Below, one piece after another: positions 26,155 to 39,890 of a stretch of 64,000 bases of DNA (within the stretch, counting starts at the first letter, position 1; the number at the start of each line of letters is the position of its first letter). The translations under genes were made by a program, and so were the position numbers. The notes below the pieces were generated by a model that did no database searches, was not told where the DNA came from, and saw nothing but the letters and a program-made list of their open reading frames with translations. Source of the DNA: Boswellia sacra (Eukaryota; Streptophyta; Magnoliopsida; Sapindales; Burseraceae); assembly GCA_013180625.2 (NCBI GenBank), contig SNVD02010181.1, positions 62,001-126,000 of the forward strand. The letters are read 5' to 3'.

Positions 26155-26589
26155 CAAACATGAATGGTTTTTCAGCGAACAAATCGTTGCCACATAAATA
26201 AATACAATTTCACCACGCTAAGGAATTGTCCTTAAGGTTTTTTAACTTCTGCTATAGTGTATTTATCACAAGTTGCAGGATAAAAACACCATTCAACAAT
26301 GCCGGCAATTCTAAAATTCAGAAAGTTTTTAGCGTTTTAGTCAATGATGGAAGTACACTGAGAGCCTGGGCCCAACAAAACTGAGATAAACAATCTATTG
26401 GTTGCCGCAAATTATAAGCCCCGAACTTTTTTGGTAAAAGTTCCCAATTGAAGACGTAATGATACAACTCTTTGCCGGTTTGAATTACTTTAAGGTACGT
26501 TTCTTGTCTTAGGAAAGAAGGATATTGAAGGCGTTAAAAAAGACAATTGAAGATGTATAATTAACCCTGCACTCGATAGATGGTCACTG

Positions 26590-29513
26590 TCACTTGCCTT
26601 TTGTTACCAATGATTTGAGCTTTTGCAACCAGTTGACATACTGACCTTGCTCCTTTTTATGTAGGTGGAGGAGAAGAAAGTTGGTTAGGCTTTCCCCAAT
26701 TCCTCTGGCAACTAGATATTCCTTGAGTGCATCTTGTAACTGAGGGTCCAAAGAGCTGCAATAAAAACAAGACAAATTCTACGATCATATCGATGGTTCA
26801 GGCCCACATTAAACTGAGAAGTGAAAAGTTTTATGTTGGCAGTGAGAATAAAGGAAAAAAAAAAAAAAGGAATGTTCATTATTGGTCCAGACCGGATGTC
26901 CAAGCTAATAAATGGAATTTTGTTTACGGATACATAACCTAGTTTATTTTTAAATGTAACAAATTAATTAATTTTTTAAAATTCCGCTCTGGTTTACAAA
27001 CCTTCATTCAACTTCGAGTACTAGTTCATTTCAACTAATGTACAACAGATGCTAAGAAAAGAAATAATAGTAAAGCCCAAAAGTTGTCACAAATAAGAAA
27101 CAGCAGTCCTCCCCTTCTGTTACATACACTACATAAACTTAAGTACACCTAAATACAAACAAGCACAGGGAAGGACATTGAATCAAAATTGAGCTACCAT
27201 CTATAAGAGACAAGATTTTGTGTTTTGTTTTCAAAAGGATTTGGGAATTATGTGGTTAATTTTAATTTTGAATTTTGAAAAAAATATATGATTGATATTG
27301 AATTTGAAATAAAGAAAAGAACACACCCATATATATTGATTTAGCAACGAAAAAAACATAAGGTTGAAATAACATACTCCATTTAGTGCATATAAGAGAC
27401 CATAAGATTTAATTAGTTACTTGATAAACCAATATATAATATAGAATGATGCCACATCAAGATCCAATAAATTAGATATCTATTAACACAAAAATTATAG
27501 GAAATTTTCCACTCAAGATTTGCAAGCAGTTAAGGACCCAATTAAATAAATCAAGTAGATCAACATTAAAAGAGCAGAAAAGATGAAACTTAAACGTAAG
27601 CACCAATACTAGGACATGCGCCACTGTTTAGCCATTAAAGGGAAGAGATATGAAGAGATTCCAAGAACACCAAATTAATTTAGCTGGGTCAATCACACTC
27701 CATGAGGTGTTGGAACTGACTTACATACTGCTTATTTTAGAGAAGCCCAGCCTGTTTCTGTAAAAAAATGTATAAAAAAGATAACAAAGATACTATGATA
27801 ACAGATAATTACAGCCAAGTGACAGTCTCTATGTATGCCTGTCTACCCATTTTTCATAACAAGAAGGTAGAAAACAATTGATGTGGTAAGAGACACTAAA
27901 TCTCCAATAATTGGAAGTGATTCATCAAGAGGTTACATGTAATGGGCCATGGGCCATCCCACCTATATCTAACATACAGAGAAACCTATCAGCCAAACCA
28001 AAATATGCTAAATTCACAATGCGAGCAACATTTGAAGTGAAACTTTACAATTCCATATCTACTGAGTGGCTTCCTTAACATTGGGTACAGAAAGGGAAGG
28101 TGGAAACAAAAAAATCCAACTCACTCAGTAAAATCCGACAAAGGTATAACATTGAGCCACAGAGGACCTAATAGTATCTGATCAGGGCCTTCTAGAATCT
28201 AAATTGAGCAACATAGTAAAGTATGAACTCTCACTAAGAAAACCACAAGCATCTTTCTAAGTTTTTATCTTTAAAACATTTTTCTTCAATCGAATGATAA
28301 AATTTATGCAGTACTAGGAACAAGGCAAAACATCAGTGAATATAGTTGACACACAAGCAACTTTAAGGGCTGTTTGTTTTCATTTCCGGAATCCATTTTA
28401 AATCAATATCAACCATATAACATCTTCAAAATTGAGAAAAATTTACCAACTACATACTTGCTAAATTTTGAAAATAAAAACTCAAAATTCACAATCAAAC
28501 ACTTCCTTAATTTTTCTTCAGGTCTTAAAGTAGACAATTAATCCTTTTCACAAATATAAAAATCTTTTTACCTGAAGTTGGGGCCTCTATATACTGAAGG
28601 ACCAGGACAAGTTGCTGATTGGAGATAACATGCGTTATGGATGTCAAACTCAGAGCTGCCAATTTCCTTCTCACTAACTCCACACTCAAACTGCAATATT
28701 GAGCTCAAGCCTGGCTTTTTTATACATACTTTCATCAAAACTTCCCTCGGAAAAATACTCTCTCTCTCATGCTTCTCAGGCCCCAGCAAAGCTGAAACTG
28801 CAACTTCCTCCCCCGACTCAAATTTTCTCCGCAACAATACATCTTGGGACTGTGGTGCATCATATTCCACCGTAAAACCCCCCAAGGGACTACTCAGCTT
28901 ACCCTGTATTTGCATCAATACATGTACAAGTTACAAAGGATCACCTATTCCTTAAATTGATAAACATAAATCACAAAAAGAATCTCATCATTATGACTAC
29001 CTTCACTTTTCCCTCAACATTATCCTCCCTATATATATGACCATGTTCTTATCTACCAAATGTCTTCCACTAGCTAATAAATAAATAGATAACCAACAAA
29101 AGTGATTAAAGTTGCCATTTTTCTTCTGGGCAAATTCTGTTCTTAGCATTGAACGGTATAAACGACACAATGGAACAACTCAACTTCCAAAACACTGAAT
29201 CACCCTCTTAGTCCTCATGCCTAAACAAAACCTTACTTAAAAAAATAATCTTATAATTTCAAATTCATTTGAAAGAGTTACCACTACAACCCATCATACA
29301 TCAAGTCTTCAAAATTCATAATTTTTTTTTCTATGGGTTTGAAAAAAAGTTCATGATAGCCATTTAGTTAATATAAGAGGTTAAAAAAAAAAAAACCTGA
29401 AAGCGGTCAGCTGAGGAGAGCTCGTGGGCAATCTCAGACTGCACAACTTTGAGCAAGGCAAGATCCTTCAGAGCTTTTCGTCCGCTGCTCAATATCCGCC
29501 TGGCCTTCGTCAT
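26590..29513 (-). CDS. MAM33/p32 (mitochondrial glycoprotein) family protein
   Basis: Exons 29397-29513, 28572-28903 and 26590-26755 join in frame to 204 aa. The family (yeast Mam33, human p32/C1QBP) forms acidic doughnut-shaped trimers in the mitochondrial matrix and is linked to mitochondrial translation and assembly. Seen here: an N-terminal helix-like segment (MTKARRILSSGRKALKDLAL), a beta-rich middle with GGFTVEYDAPQSQDVLLRRKF and the family's LQFECGVSE-type strand, and the C-terminal signature LDPQLQDALKEYLVARGI followed by ESLTNFLLLHL. The frame is open upstream of the chosen Met to 29582, so an N-terminal extension of up to 23 residues is possible. Intron 2 is 1.8 kb and holds a MITE. 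It is transcribed divergently from NUP93. I recall the Arabidopsis counterpart as At2g41600, also close to NUP93A. Confidence 0.88.
27000..28571. other. intron 2 of the MAM33-like gene, remaining part
   Basis: Non-coding intron sequence. Apart from a degenerate copy of the small MITE near 27235-27300 and the element at 28367-28506, I see nothing. Confidence 0.6.
28367..28506. mobile_element. Tourist-like (PIF/Harbinger) MITE in an intron
   Basis: A 140-bp element starts GGGCTGTTTGTTTTC and ends AATCAAACACTTCC, inverted termini of the Tourist type. TTAA lies on each side, consistent with the TTA/TAA target preference. It sits just downstream of exon 2 of the MAM33-like gene. Confidence 0.65.
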
Positions 29514-30085
29514 TTTCCGCTCTCTTCCCTTCTGCTCGTCTCGTCGTTCTCCTTCAACTGACCCCCTACAAGGTATGAACATCGCATGATTTTTTTTTTA
29601 ATTAAAAATCATATATAAAAATTTTAATATGAAATTTGCCCAAACATCAAAATAATAATTAGCTCAATTTTTCTTTTTCTAATTTTCTTTATTTTTTAAA
29701 AAATCGTTAACAACTAATAAAATCTTCAATTGTTTGATTATAATATAATTAAAAGAAGGGCCAATCACCAACTGCCACGTATCTCCTACAAAATATAGTG
29801 TACACAAAACTGTATCGTTTCAAAGAATAGGGCTTAATACGAAATCTAAAACCCTTTCCCTCTCCCTCTTCAGTTCAGAATTGAGAACGCTGAAGCCATG
29901 GCGAGTGAGCAAGACATGAGTAGCTGGACCGATCTTCTCCACTCTTCAACGAAGCTTCTCGAGCAAGCTGCTCCTTCCGCTCAGTTCCCGCCTCTTCAGG
30001 TCTTCTTCCTCTCTCTCTTCCTTTCTTTTTGTTTCTCGAGAAATGCAAACACATAAAAAAGTAAAGTACGTTAAAAAAACATTTT
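29240..30085. repeat. segmental duplication, source copy: MAM33 exon 1 / shared promoter / NUP93 exon 1
   Basis: About 845 bp, matching 40963-41807 in the same orientation with few differences. It begins at 'aaaaaaataatcttataattt' and ends in NUP93 intron 1 at 'gtacgttaaaaaaacattt'. It contains the first coding exon of both divergent genes and everything between. This copy joins to complete genes on both sides. Confidence 0.93.
29514..29897. promoter_or_regulatory. bidirectional promoter between MAM33 and NUP93
   Basis: Only 384 bp separate the two start codons. It holds a CCAAT sequence (ccaatca, about 29761), 'ccacgt' (about 29776), and close to NUP93 a telo-box-like 'taaaaccctttccctct' motif, typical of constitutively expressed housekeeping genes. 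A CT-rich stretch follows before the ATG. Transcription start sites are not visible. Confidence 0.75.
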
Positions 30086-33000
30086 CAAGTGTTCGGAGAG
30101 AGTCATGAAGCAGTAAATAAACTAAAGTCTCGAGGTTTCGGTTCCACAGAGAAAAATGTGAGAGTCATATTTTGCTAATTTTATCTTCAATTAGTCTTTT
30201 ACCGAGTGCTCGTGAGAAGTGAATAAGTTAACATGCTTCTGTTGAGCTAGCTCATCTTTTGAGTTACTCTTTCCGAGTGTTTGGTTACTGAGGGAATGTT
30301 GAGAATAGCGGGCACTGAAGTTTGCTATCTTCACTTAAATTGCGTTTTATCTTTTGTAATCTTATGAGGTCAGTGCTAGAGTTCAGGTTTGTTTGTTGCT
30401 GAGAGGTGTAGGAGAAGTTATTAGAAGAATTGAAAGTTTGATTAAACAATTTTTGTATTTGTATGTGGGAGTAGCTAAAGTGGAGCTGAATTAACATTTT
30501 TACATTGTTAGTGAAAATCTGTATATGGCTGATGTCCGAAGCGATGGGACTGATATATTGTATGAAAATCAGAGTTTAGATTTTGATGGTTGATTTTGGG
30601 TTGGTTAGACCGAAGGATGTGATACTTGTCTACACTGAACTTAATTCAGCTATTAGAGTTCATCTGCTTCTGTTTCTGCACTTTTAATCTTCTGAGACAT
30701 ATTGGAAAGAAAAAAAAAATCTAAAATTTAAAACTTAATCTTTTTTATTTTCTAATTTTTCAAGACATTATAAATGAAGAAGTCTTTCAGCTAACCTATG
30801 TATAACTATTTATTGTGGTAAAGAGAGATATATTGTCTGTGCAGGTAAAACTTTGTGAAGATTGAAATTGATATTTTGATACTTCTTCTCTTGGTTTCTC
30901 TATTTAAACTCGCAAAGAATCTAATGTGAAAAAATCTGTCTTGTCAAGTTCTGATTATTGCCTCGAAAAATAAAAATTCTCTGGAAAATTAAGGCAATAT
31001 AATTTAAAAATTGAATTTATATCTTGTCTTTATTTTGTTATCTCGGAAAAGAAAAAAGGAAGAAAAATAATTCAACTCAAATTTAGGCTCGAAGATTTGT
31101 GATTGATGGCTCAGTTGGGAGTACTATATGGAAATCTAAGATTCAGAATTTGTTTCGTGATGTATTTGTTCTTTCTTGAACAAACAAAACTTAAATTTTC
31201 AATCTGTCTAGTGTGCATTTATATTGCTAAAAAGAAAACTAGTTGCATCAAAGTTACTCTTTATATGTTTGGATTCTTTTATATAGCTTTCCTAACTTTG
31301 GGTTCATTTTGTATATGCTTCAGAGGAACTTAGATCAGTTGGAAGCATTGTCTAAGAAGCTCAAGGCAAAAACTGTTAGAAATGAGGCTCCTTCTCAGTC
31401 CAGTGCTGCCACAAGGTACTTGTGATTCTCATATTTATGCCAGTTTAATACATTGATTGGCTGCCAGTAAATCAGGGAAAGCTAGTTTAATTTGGAACTT
31501 TTGGCAGGTTGGGGGTTTGAGATGTTCGTGAAGAAGAGTAATTTTACTTTTGTTTTCCTATTATTTCTTGTATACCTGATGGATGAAAAGCTTTTCAAAT
31601 CAATAAACTTATATTTCATGATTACATACATTTTATTAATCTGAATTGCTTTTGCAGGCTGCTTGCACGTGAGGGAATAAATGCAGAACAGCTTGCTCGA
31701 GATTTGAAGTCGTTTGAGTTGAAGGTACAAGTTCGCTTACTACTCTATTTGATGTATGGTAGCCTTCACCCTATTGGCTATGAACTTATAATCATTTTAT
31801 ATATGATTTTATTTTCTTTGATGCTCTCAAGTCTCTAATTAATTTAATAACAAATATTGTTTCTCCTTTGTCTCCTTTTATGAAGACAACTTTTGAGGAT
31901 GTTTTCCCTGCTGAGGCAACAAGTGTTGAAGAATATTTGCAACAGGTAATTTTTGCTCTTCGAGCCTTGTACAGGAACCATGACATTACATTTATTATGA
32001 TTGCTACTCTTAGAAATCAATTTACTTGCTTTTATTGGTAACATGTTAAAGAATATTCTACATGTTTATTGGCTTCAAAGTTTGTAGCAAAGATATTATG
32101 CCTGCTCAGTTGGCTATTGTCACATTAAAATTGTCTACATTTTCTGATACATTAGAAGTCCACCAACTTTTAGCGTTTATTTATGTATTACATCAGATAA
32201 TAAACTATTGGAATTTTATCTGTCAAGTTAAGCATTTAAAAGAAAGAGCACATCAAGAAAATTATTCACACTGTTTGTTGCAGTTGTAATGTTTTTTTGC
32301 TTCCTATTTTTTTATTTTTTGTAATTAGAGATACTGTCATTTTGAAAGAGTAATCACTTACAACCGCTTTTGAATGACTTGCCTCACCACTTGCTTGGCC
32401 AGATAGATAACCCTTTCAGATAAAAATTCAGCTTCAGTTTGTTCATGCTGAGAAACAGCTTGTGCTCTAGACATTTTAAATTAAAATCCTTTCCATGCAT
32501 GCATCAAGTCTTGGCTTGGCAAAGTATCTAAAATTTCCAAAAAGTTTATGAAAAGAGATATCGGAATGAAGCAAATTACGCCAAAGCCTTTAGTATCTGT
32601 AAACAGCCAAAATTCTCTGCCTCATTACCTTCCTGTTTGTTGTCTGTTTGTTATGTGTATGATTTAATATTCCAACTTTATGTTGTATGTACTTTTGTGC
32701 AAATTCAAACATGCCTTCATTCCTTGCCATCTTTTCAACAGAAGAAACAGCTTTTATAACTTGACCATTGATGAGATTAAATTTAATCTATATGTGTGTG
32801 TGTGTGTGTGTGTGTGTTGTGTGTGTGTTTTAGATCTGGTTTAACTTTCTTGTAGACTTAATTAACTTAGAAACTCCAGTCCAGATGATAACTGTTAACA
32901 CTGCATCTCTCCTTTCACCTACTATTTCTTATGTTCATGTCCAAAAGTTTTTTGGATTATTTATGTGCCATTCCACAGCTGTTTCTGTTATTAAGCAATA

Positions 33001-36000
33001 TTTCTGTTTTGGATGCTAAATTCTGCTTTATTTTAAGTATTAAACACCAATTTCAACGGAATTGTAGACAGATTGTACTGCTTTTTAGCGTAAGAGTGGT
33101 TGGCAGATCATATTGTATGCAATATTGTTATCACCTCAGGTTCATGAAATTGCAATGGTGTCGGCCATCCAAGAAGCTCAGAAAGATAACCTCAGAAGTT
33201 TCAATGATTATATGATGAAAGTTCTGGAGGTTAGTTAACCTAATGGATTTTTAGTTATCTATACAACTGTTTCTAGCTCTCTCTTTATGTAAACTACTAC
33301 AACTTTACTTTGTATGAGATGTAAATCAATTTTCTTTTACATTCGGGTAATTTTTGGAAAACTAGTGAAATTAAAATAACAACTAATATATGCATGCTCT
33401 GGATTTATTTTTAGGGTGTATCATTTTACACTTCTCTTCTTTTGGAGCGAAATTCAGTTTGATTCCCTAGGTTGGTTGTTTATCTTGTATTTTCTATGTT
33501 TTTCTGTATATATGTACATGATGACTGATTTACTCATTTTAAGGACCTTTCAGACTTTGTATTGTCTTTCTCTCTGTTGATATAGTTGTCTTTCTTTTTC
33601 TAGCAAAGATTAAAGGCTGTGGGTAGGTCCTTTTTTTTTTTTTTAAATCCTTTAAATTTTTATTTCCTTTCTACTAAAATTTATATTTAATTTCTTGCTG
33701 ATTTAGTACTTGATGGATCCATAAGATAGTATTAACATTGATTCTTGGGTACTTGATGGATCCATGTCAGTTCCAGTTTTAGTGGAATGATTGTGTATTA
33801 TATTTTGATTTCTTGTGAATAATTTTTGTGAAAATGATTGAAGAAGGTTCTACCGTTGAAAATAGTATGTTTTGTAATTTTGCTGTCTCCATCAGCAGCA
33901 GTATATGAAGTTCTGTTTGTTGACTGTCTTGTAAGGTGGGAACTAAATTCCCTTTTTCTGGAGTATCTCTTGATGGTAGCTAAGCAGACTTTTTTATATA
34001 TATTGTGCTTTTTCTTCTGTTGATGGGTGAAATCTGATGTTTGGCAGGAAGATTGGCAAAAAGAGAAACGCGACTTTCTTCAGAGCTTGAGCCGAATTTC
34101 AACATTACCCAAGACTAACATGATTGATACAAGTCCCGGGCCAAGTCTTCCAGGTCAAATAGTGTCCTTGACTTCTAGTCCTCAGGTTTCCTCAGTTCCA
34201 TCTAGCATGGATCTTGTACCTTTAGCTAATAAGCCAACCCTTGAGAAAAAAGCCATGGTTTACGCTGAAGTTGTGAAGAATCTAAATAGTGCAAGAGAGC
34301 GAGGATTACCTTTTAAAGTAAGACTGGTTTCTTATTTTTACTGAAAGTACTTACTGCTACATTGTGGAAGACATCTGAGCTTGAGTGACCTGTTTTCCAA
34401 TATATATCTCTTATTTGATAATCTCCTAGCTGTTCGAAGATATATATGCTACAATCACAATTGAAGCTCACAATATATTAACACGTTACTCAAGATACAT
34501 GCAGTTATAAATGATACTACAATTTCCTTTTTCCTTGTAATATTTTATCAATATTGCTAACATGGAGTGGCATATTTTCTTTGTTTCTTTAGTTTGATGC
34601 CTTTCTTTCTGTCTACAACTTATTTCTCTATTAATTTATGTAGGCTGCTGCAGCTTTTAGGAGTGCATATGAAAGTTTAGGCCTTGAAGCATCTGGTGGA
34701 AAATCAGTTAACGTACAGAAAATATGGCACCTTCTTCAGGTTTCCTTATCGATTTATGTGTTTACGTTGTCTTCTAATATGTGCTATTATATAAACTTAT
34801 ATTTGCATTTGTTAAGCTTCCTGCTGGAACATAATACAACTTCTCTTGGTAAACTTAAAAACTTTGTAGACAATGATGGGTGAGGATGCAACTTTGCAAC
34901 GGAATGTTTCAAGAAAGATGTCATTAGTTCTTGGTGCAAGGCGTCATCTAGAGTTGGGACACGAGAAGTATATGATGGATACAATTCAAAGTCATCCCGC
35001 ACAAGTAATGCTTTTGTTAACTATCGTCTTCTTATTTGACTGTATTTTAGGGGACTGAATTTTGCTTACACATTTTATTTTATATTTTATTTTTTTTGGA
35101 TTACTCCTGTTATCCTCTGAACCCCTAGTTCATGGTTGCCTTGCTTATATATAATTATTTTTGCTATGATTTGAAAAGCTGTCCTCTTAATTCTCCATCT
35201 GCAATCATACGCAATCATACCTTCTTCTCTATCTTTTGATTTCTGGACAGAAGCTATATATCAAATGCCACTACTTGTGTGATCACCTATTTATTGAGTT
35301 AAATATTTGTTATTATAGGCTGCGCTTGGTGGGATGGTTGGAAATTTGCAAAGAGTTCGTGCTTTTCTTCGGGTTTGTCTCATTTCTTCTTATAAATTGA
35401 TTTTGCATGTTGATTTTTTACATTATATTTTAGCCTTTTTCCATTTGACTTATTGCTGGTTTCGTTTCACTTTGCAGATTCGGTTAAGGGATTATGGAGT
35501 TTTAGATTTTGATGCTGGTGATGCTCATAGGCAGCCTCCGGTGGATACAACTTGGCAGCAGGTCTTGATTATTATTGTTAAATATTAGTAGAAATAAATA
35601 TATTGACTGAGAATCCCTGACATTGCATTCACAAATCTAATTATTTTTGTTTTGGAAGAATGGAACTTTTACGATTTCTTAGGGTTTAATGTGATTTTTC
35701 ATTTTTAGGTACTATTCAAATTTCCATGAGCTTCTCGTAGGTGACAATTCATGTTATTTTTTAAAGTCAGGATTAATTTATCATATGACTTCTAAAATCT
35801 GCAATGCTCAGGCTGTTAAGTATTTTCCTTTGTTATGCAATAGGTAAAACAGGCTAGGAATGTTTTCAGCAAATAATGTTTATACAGTTTTGTGTTTTAG
35901 AATTATTTTTTAAATTACTTGTCCACAACTTCCCAATTCTCTGCGTGCATATGTGTGAAGCACTATTGTTTTTTGTAGTGTGTATTATCTAGAATCTATT

Positions 36001-39000
36001 TGGAGCTTGTGAGCTCTAGTCCTTAATGGATATCTTGCGTTAGTGAATTTAGTAAGTCACATGGAGCATGCTTCTACATTATGTAAGTGTGCTTAGCTTT
36101 AGTTTTCTCCTTGTGAGATTTCGTTCTCCCTTCCTGTGGGGGCCATATTTTTTCACTGATAGAGTAGACCGAACGTATGGATATGCATAAATTTAACATA
36201 CGTTTGAGATGTTGGGTTGCTTGTCATGTCGAATAGAGGAGGAGCTCCTAGAAAATTGATTGGATATAGAACAGACGGCGCCACTGTCACCTACTTGATT
36301 TTGAAACTTCTGTCCTGTAGTTTTTGATTGATATTTGGCATTAGTGATGAGATTGAGTCATATGAAGCATGTTTCTAGATTATTTGAATTTGCTGTTAGC
36401 TTTAGCTTGCTTTTTGTGTTGCAGAAAGAGTAACTCTTTCCTTATTATTTGATAAAGTAATTGTGGTCTTTTATATGTGTTGTACTTTTTAGTTTTTGGA
36501 TGCTTATGATATAGAAGGAGAGTATTTCTTAAACGAAGAGTGAATATAGAACAGAGAATGCTACCCACATGATTTTCTTTTATTTATTTTTAATTTCTTT
36601 TGAGGGCATCAACCAAATTGAATTGGTTTAATTGATTGTTTAACAGATTAAGATTGCTCTTTTCTTTATTGCATTTAGTTATGCTTTATACTAAGTCTTG
36701 TATTTTTTTATGTGTAACAGATTTATTTTTGCTTGAGAACTGGGTACTATGATGAAGCAAGAAATGTGGCCCTATCATCCCGTGTTTCAAACCAGTTCGC
36801 TCCTCTGGTACTTATTATTCAGTGCTTAATACATACTACCTCATATCAAGTCCTTAGAACTTACTTTCCTTTTGACAGCTTACAGAATGGATTAACACAG
36901 GAGGTATGGTGCCTTCGGAGATTGCAGCTGCTGCTGCAGAAGAATGTGAAAAAATGTTGAGGATGGGTGATCGTGTGGGTAGGGCTGCATATGACAAGAA
37001 AAAGTTGTTACTCTATGCCATCATATCCGGTTCTCGCAGGCAAATTGACCGCCTACTTAGAGATCTACCAACTCTTTTCGCTACTATAGAGGATTTCTTG
37101 TGGTTCAAATTGTCAGCTGTAAAGGATGTACAGAGTGGAGCCACATCTGTTGTGCTGAATGATGGTTTGTCACCATACAGTTTGGACGATTTGCAGGCTT
37201 ACCTAAATAAATTCGATCCGTCGTATTATACAAAGAATGGAAAGGACCCTCTGGTGTACCCTTACATTTTGCTTTTAAGCATTCAATTGTTACCGGCTGT
37301 TCTTTACTTGTCAAAGGAAGGAGGAGATGAGGGATACAACATTGATGCCGTTCACATGTCAATTGTGCTAGCAGACCACGGTGTTCTTTCTGAAGGTGCT
37401 GGTGCTGGACAAAAGCTGGGGGTGATGGATGCTTATGCAGAGGCATCCAGCATAATTAGACAGTATGGATCTGCATATTTACGTCTTGGTAATCTCCAGA
37501 TGGCTTTGGAATATTATGCACAGGCAGCTGCTGCAGTTGGTGGTGGACATCTGTCATGGACTGGGAGAGGTAATGCTGATCAGCAAAGGCAGAAAAGCTT
37601 AATGCTAAAGCAACTTCTTACTGAGTTATTGTTACGAGATGGTGGAATTTATCTTTTACTTGGCCCAAGAGGTGCTGGAGAGGAAGGGGAATTGAAACGA
37701 TTTTTGACTGATTTTAAAGCAAGACAACAGTTTCTACTTGAAGCTGCCGGCCAGTGTCTGGAAGCTGGCCTGTATGAAAAAGTAAATATTCTGTACTTTA
37801 TTTCAATATCTTTATTTTGTGATTGCATATGGATATCACCCAATCACATTGAAAGATGAGTATCATGTAAATACTAGTTGTACAGACTAATGACTTGGAC
37901 ACTGTCCTTGGTATTTGTAGGCATGTTTGTTCTGTCATTGTTTTCCTTGTTCTTTGGCCCATTTCAACTTCATCAGGGTGCCTGTTTACGTTTCTGGCAT
38001 ATGTCTAATTCCTTTGTTTAATTATGCTTTGCATCAACTACTTATCTTCTATTGAAATTAGTTTTGTTTGACGTTAAGTTTTGGCTTTATTTCTCTCCAC
38101 TGAATTTGCCAAATTTCAGTCTATAGAAATTCAGAAGAGAGTTGGAGCATTTTCAATGGCATTGGATACAATTAATAAGTGTCTGTCCGAGGCAATCTGT
38201 GCTCTGTCACGCGGTAGATTGGATGGTGAAAGTCGGACTGCTAGCCTCATTCATTCTGGCAATGAAATTTTAGAGATGGACAAATATCATCCTGATGTCA
38301 GGTTATATATCTACTTTTCATGTCCTTGTATTTGATATGAGATTTGGCTAATATCGTGCTTCTATCATTGTTGCCTAATTATAGTACATGTATTCGAAAT
38401 TTGTTTAGTTACGGAAACCTTCTGAAGCTTTATATGGACTATCGTTTTCAAATTGACGGTAAATTTTTATTAAATTTGATACAAAGAAATCAACCATCAT
38501 GATTGAAAGTCCTACACTATTATTTTTGTTTAAAGTAGTAAGCATTCAGTGATTAGCTTCTCATGTTTATTTGGTGTATTTTCATAATTAGCTATTTATA
38601 CTGTTAGTTTAACAGATAAATTTGTGAATCATTAATGGACTTTTAACTTCTTGCTGATTGCTATTGGAAGTTTTTTTTCTTAGTACTTCTTTATCAAAAT
38701 CTTATTTTTCTTCTAAATCAATTCTTATTTTTTATGGTTATTTATATTGTCACCATGCACTTTCCATTTCAAGCTTCAGTATTTTGCTCTGGGAAATAAT
38801 AGTCCTAAATTGCTAAAATGTTACAATCGGTGGAAAGCTCCACAGAATTTGTGACTTAAAAAGTTAAAGAACTTTTAAATTTGAAATCAAGAAATCTTCT
38901 TTGTGAACTCTAAACTGCAGGGTTCTGGGTGTTTTCAACCTGCACTTGTTAATTTGTTTTGATTAATATTTTTGTTTTTCTGGTTTACTAGTACATTCTT

Positions 39001-39890
39001 TTTCTTATTTCCTGATTTTTAAGGTCATTTGAATTCATCTGCAGTCTTCAGGAGAGAGAACAGGTTCTTGCACAACAAACTGTATTGAGACAGCTTGAGG
39101 CAATTTTGTCTATCCACAAACTGGCAAGGTTAGGGCATTATTTAGATGCTTTGAGGGAGGTCGCCAAACTTCCATTTCTTCCATTGGACCCACGAGTGCC
39201 CGATTTTACAGCTGATGTGTATCAGAATTTATCTCCTTATGTCCAAGCTTGTGTCCCTGACCTTTTGAAGGTTGCTCTCACTTGTCTGGACAATGTGACA
39301 GATACTGATGGATCACTTCGAGCCATGAGGACGAAGGTATCTTGATAAACTTAATATAAATCTCGCTTTATTTGTCAGTGATCAGATATAGTTTAACTGA
39401 TTCTTATTCAATATTCTCTCACACCACTCATTGATTCGCACAGCTAAGAAAAGAAATAATACAGTTAAGAAAATTCAGTTGTTATAGATCAAAATTTTAA
39501 ATGGTTGACTTCAGTTTCGTCAGGTATTGCTGCAAATAACTTTTTTTCTTTTGGGGTCTAATGTTATGAAAAAAAAATTGGAAATTTATGTTGACATCTC
39601 AAAACTAATCTCAAACAAGGTTTTAGTCAAGTAAAAGTGAACGCTGATCTGTCGTTGTTTTGGTGATCTGGTTTGTGAATGTATTTGGACTTTAGTCATG
39701 ATCATGATCTCGATTGGTTAGAATGGTTGAAAACTGAAAGCTTCTGGTTGTAGAATCTGCCTCTTCGATATACTCTAAAACTTCATAATAAATGTGTATT
39801 TGCTTGTTGCAGATTGCAAATTTTCTTGCAAACAATATGAATCAGAATTGGCCTCGTGATTTGTATGAAAAGGTTGCCCGAAGCTTGTGA
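29898..39890 (+). CDS. NUP93: nuclear pore complex protein NUP93
   Basis: A scaffold nucleoporin of the inner ring, needed for pore assembly and nuclear transport. Fifteen exons: 29898-29999, 31324-31415, 31658-31724, 31886-31945, 33140-33229, 34048-34317, 34644-34739, 34870-35004, 35319-35372, 35478-35561, 36721-36807, 36879-37781, 38120-38301, 39045-39336, 39813-39890. All junctions keep frame and use GT-AG. The product is 863 aa, near the family's plant length (about 860). It begins MASEQDMSSWTDLLHSSTKL, continues NLDQLEALSKKLKAKT and LAREGINAEQLARDLKSFEL, has the alpha-helical Nic96 domain through the 903-nt exon 12, and ends NWPRDLYEKVARSL. No lesion is seen. Its promoter and first exon are duplicated downstream. 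Confidence 0.96.
32793..32828. repeat. (TG)n microsatellite in NUP93 intron 4
   Basis: A TG run with one interruption, within the long intron between exons 4 and 5. Confidence 0.9.

Noticed and set aside
37105..37446. 113-aa minus-strand frame inside NUP93 exon 12
   Set aside because: Antisense shadow of a conserved coding exon.
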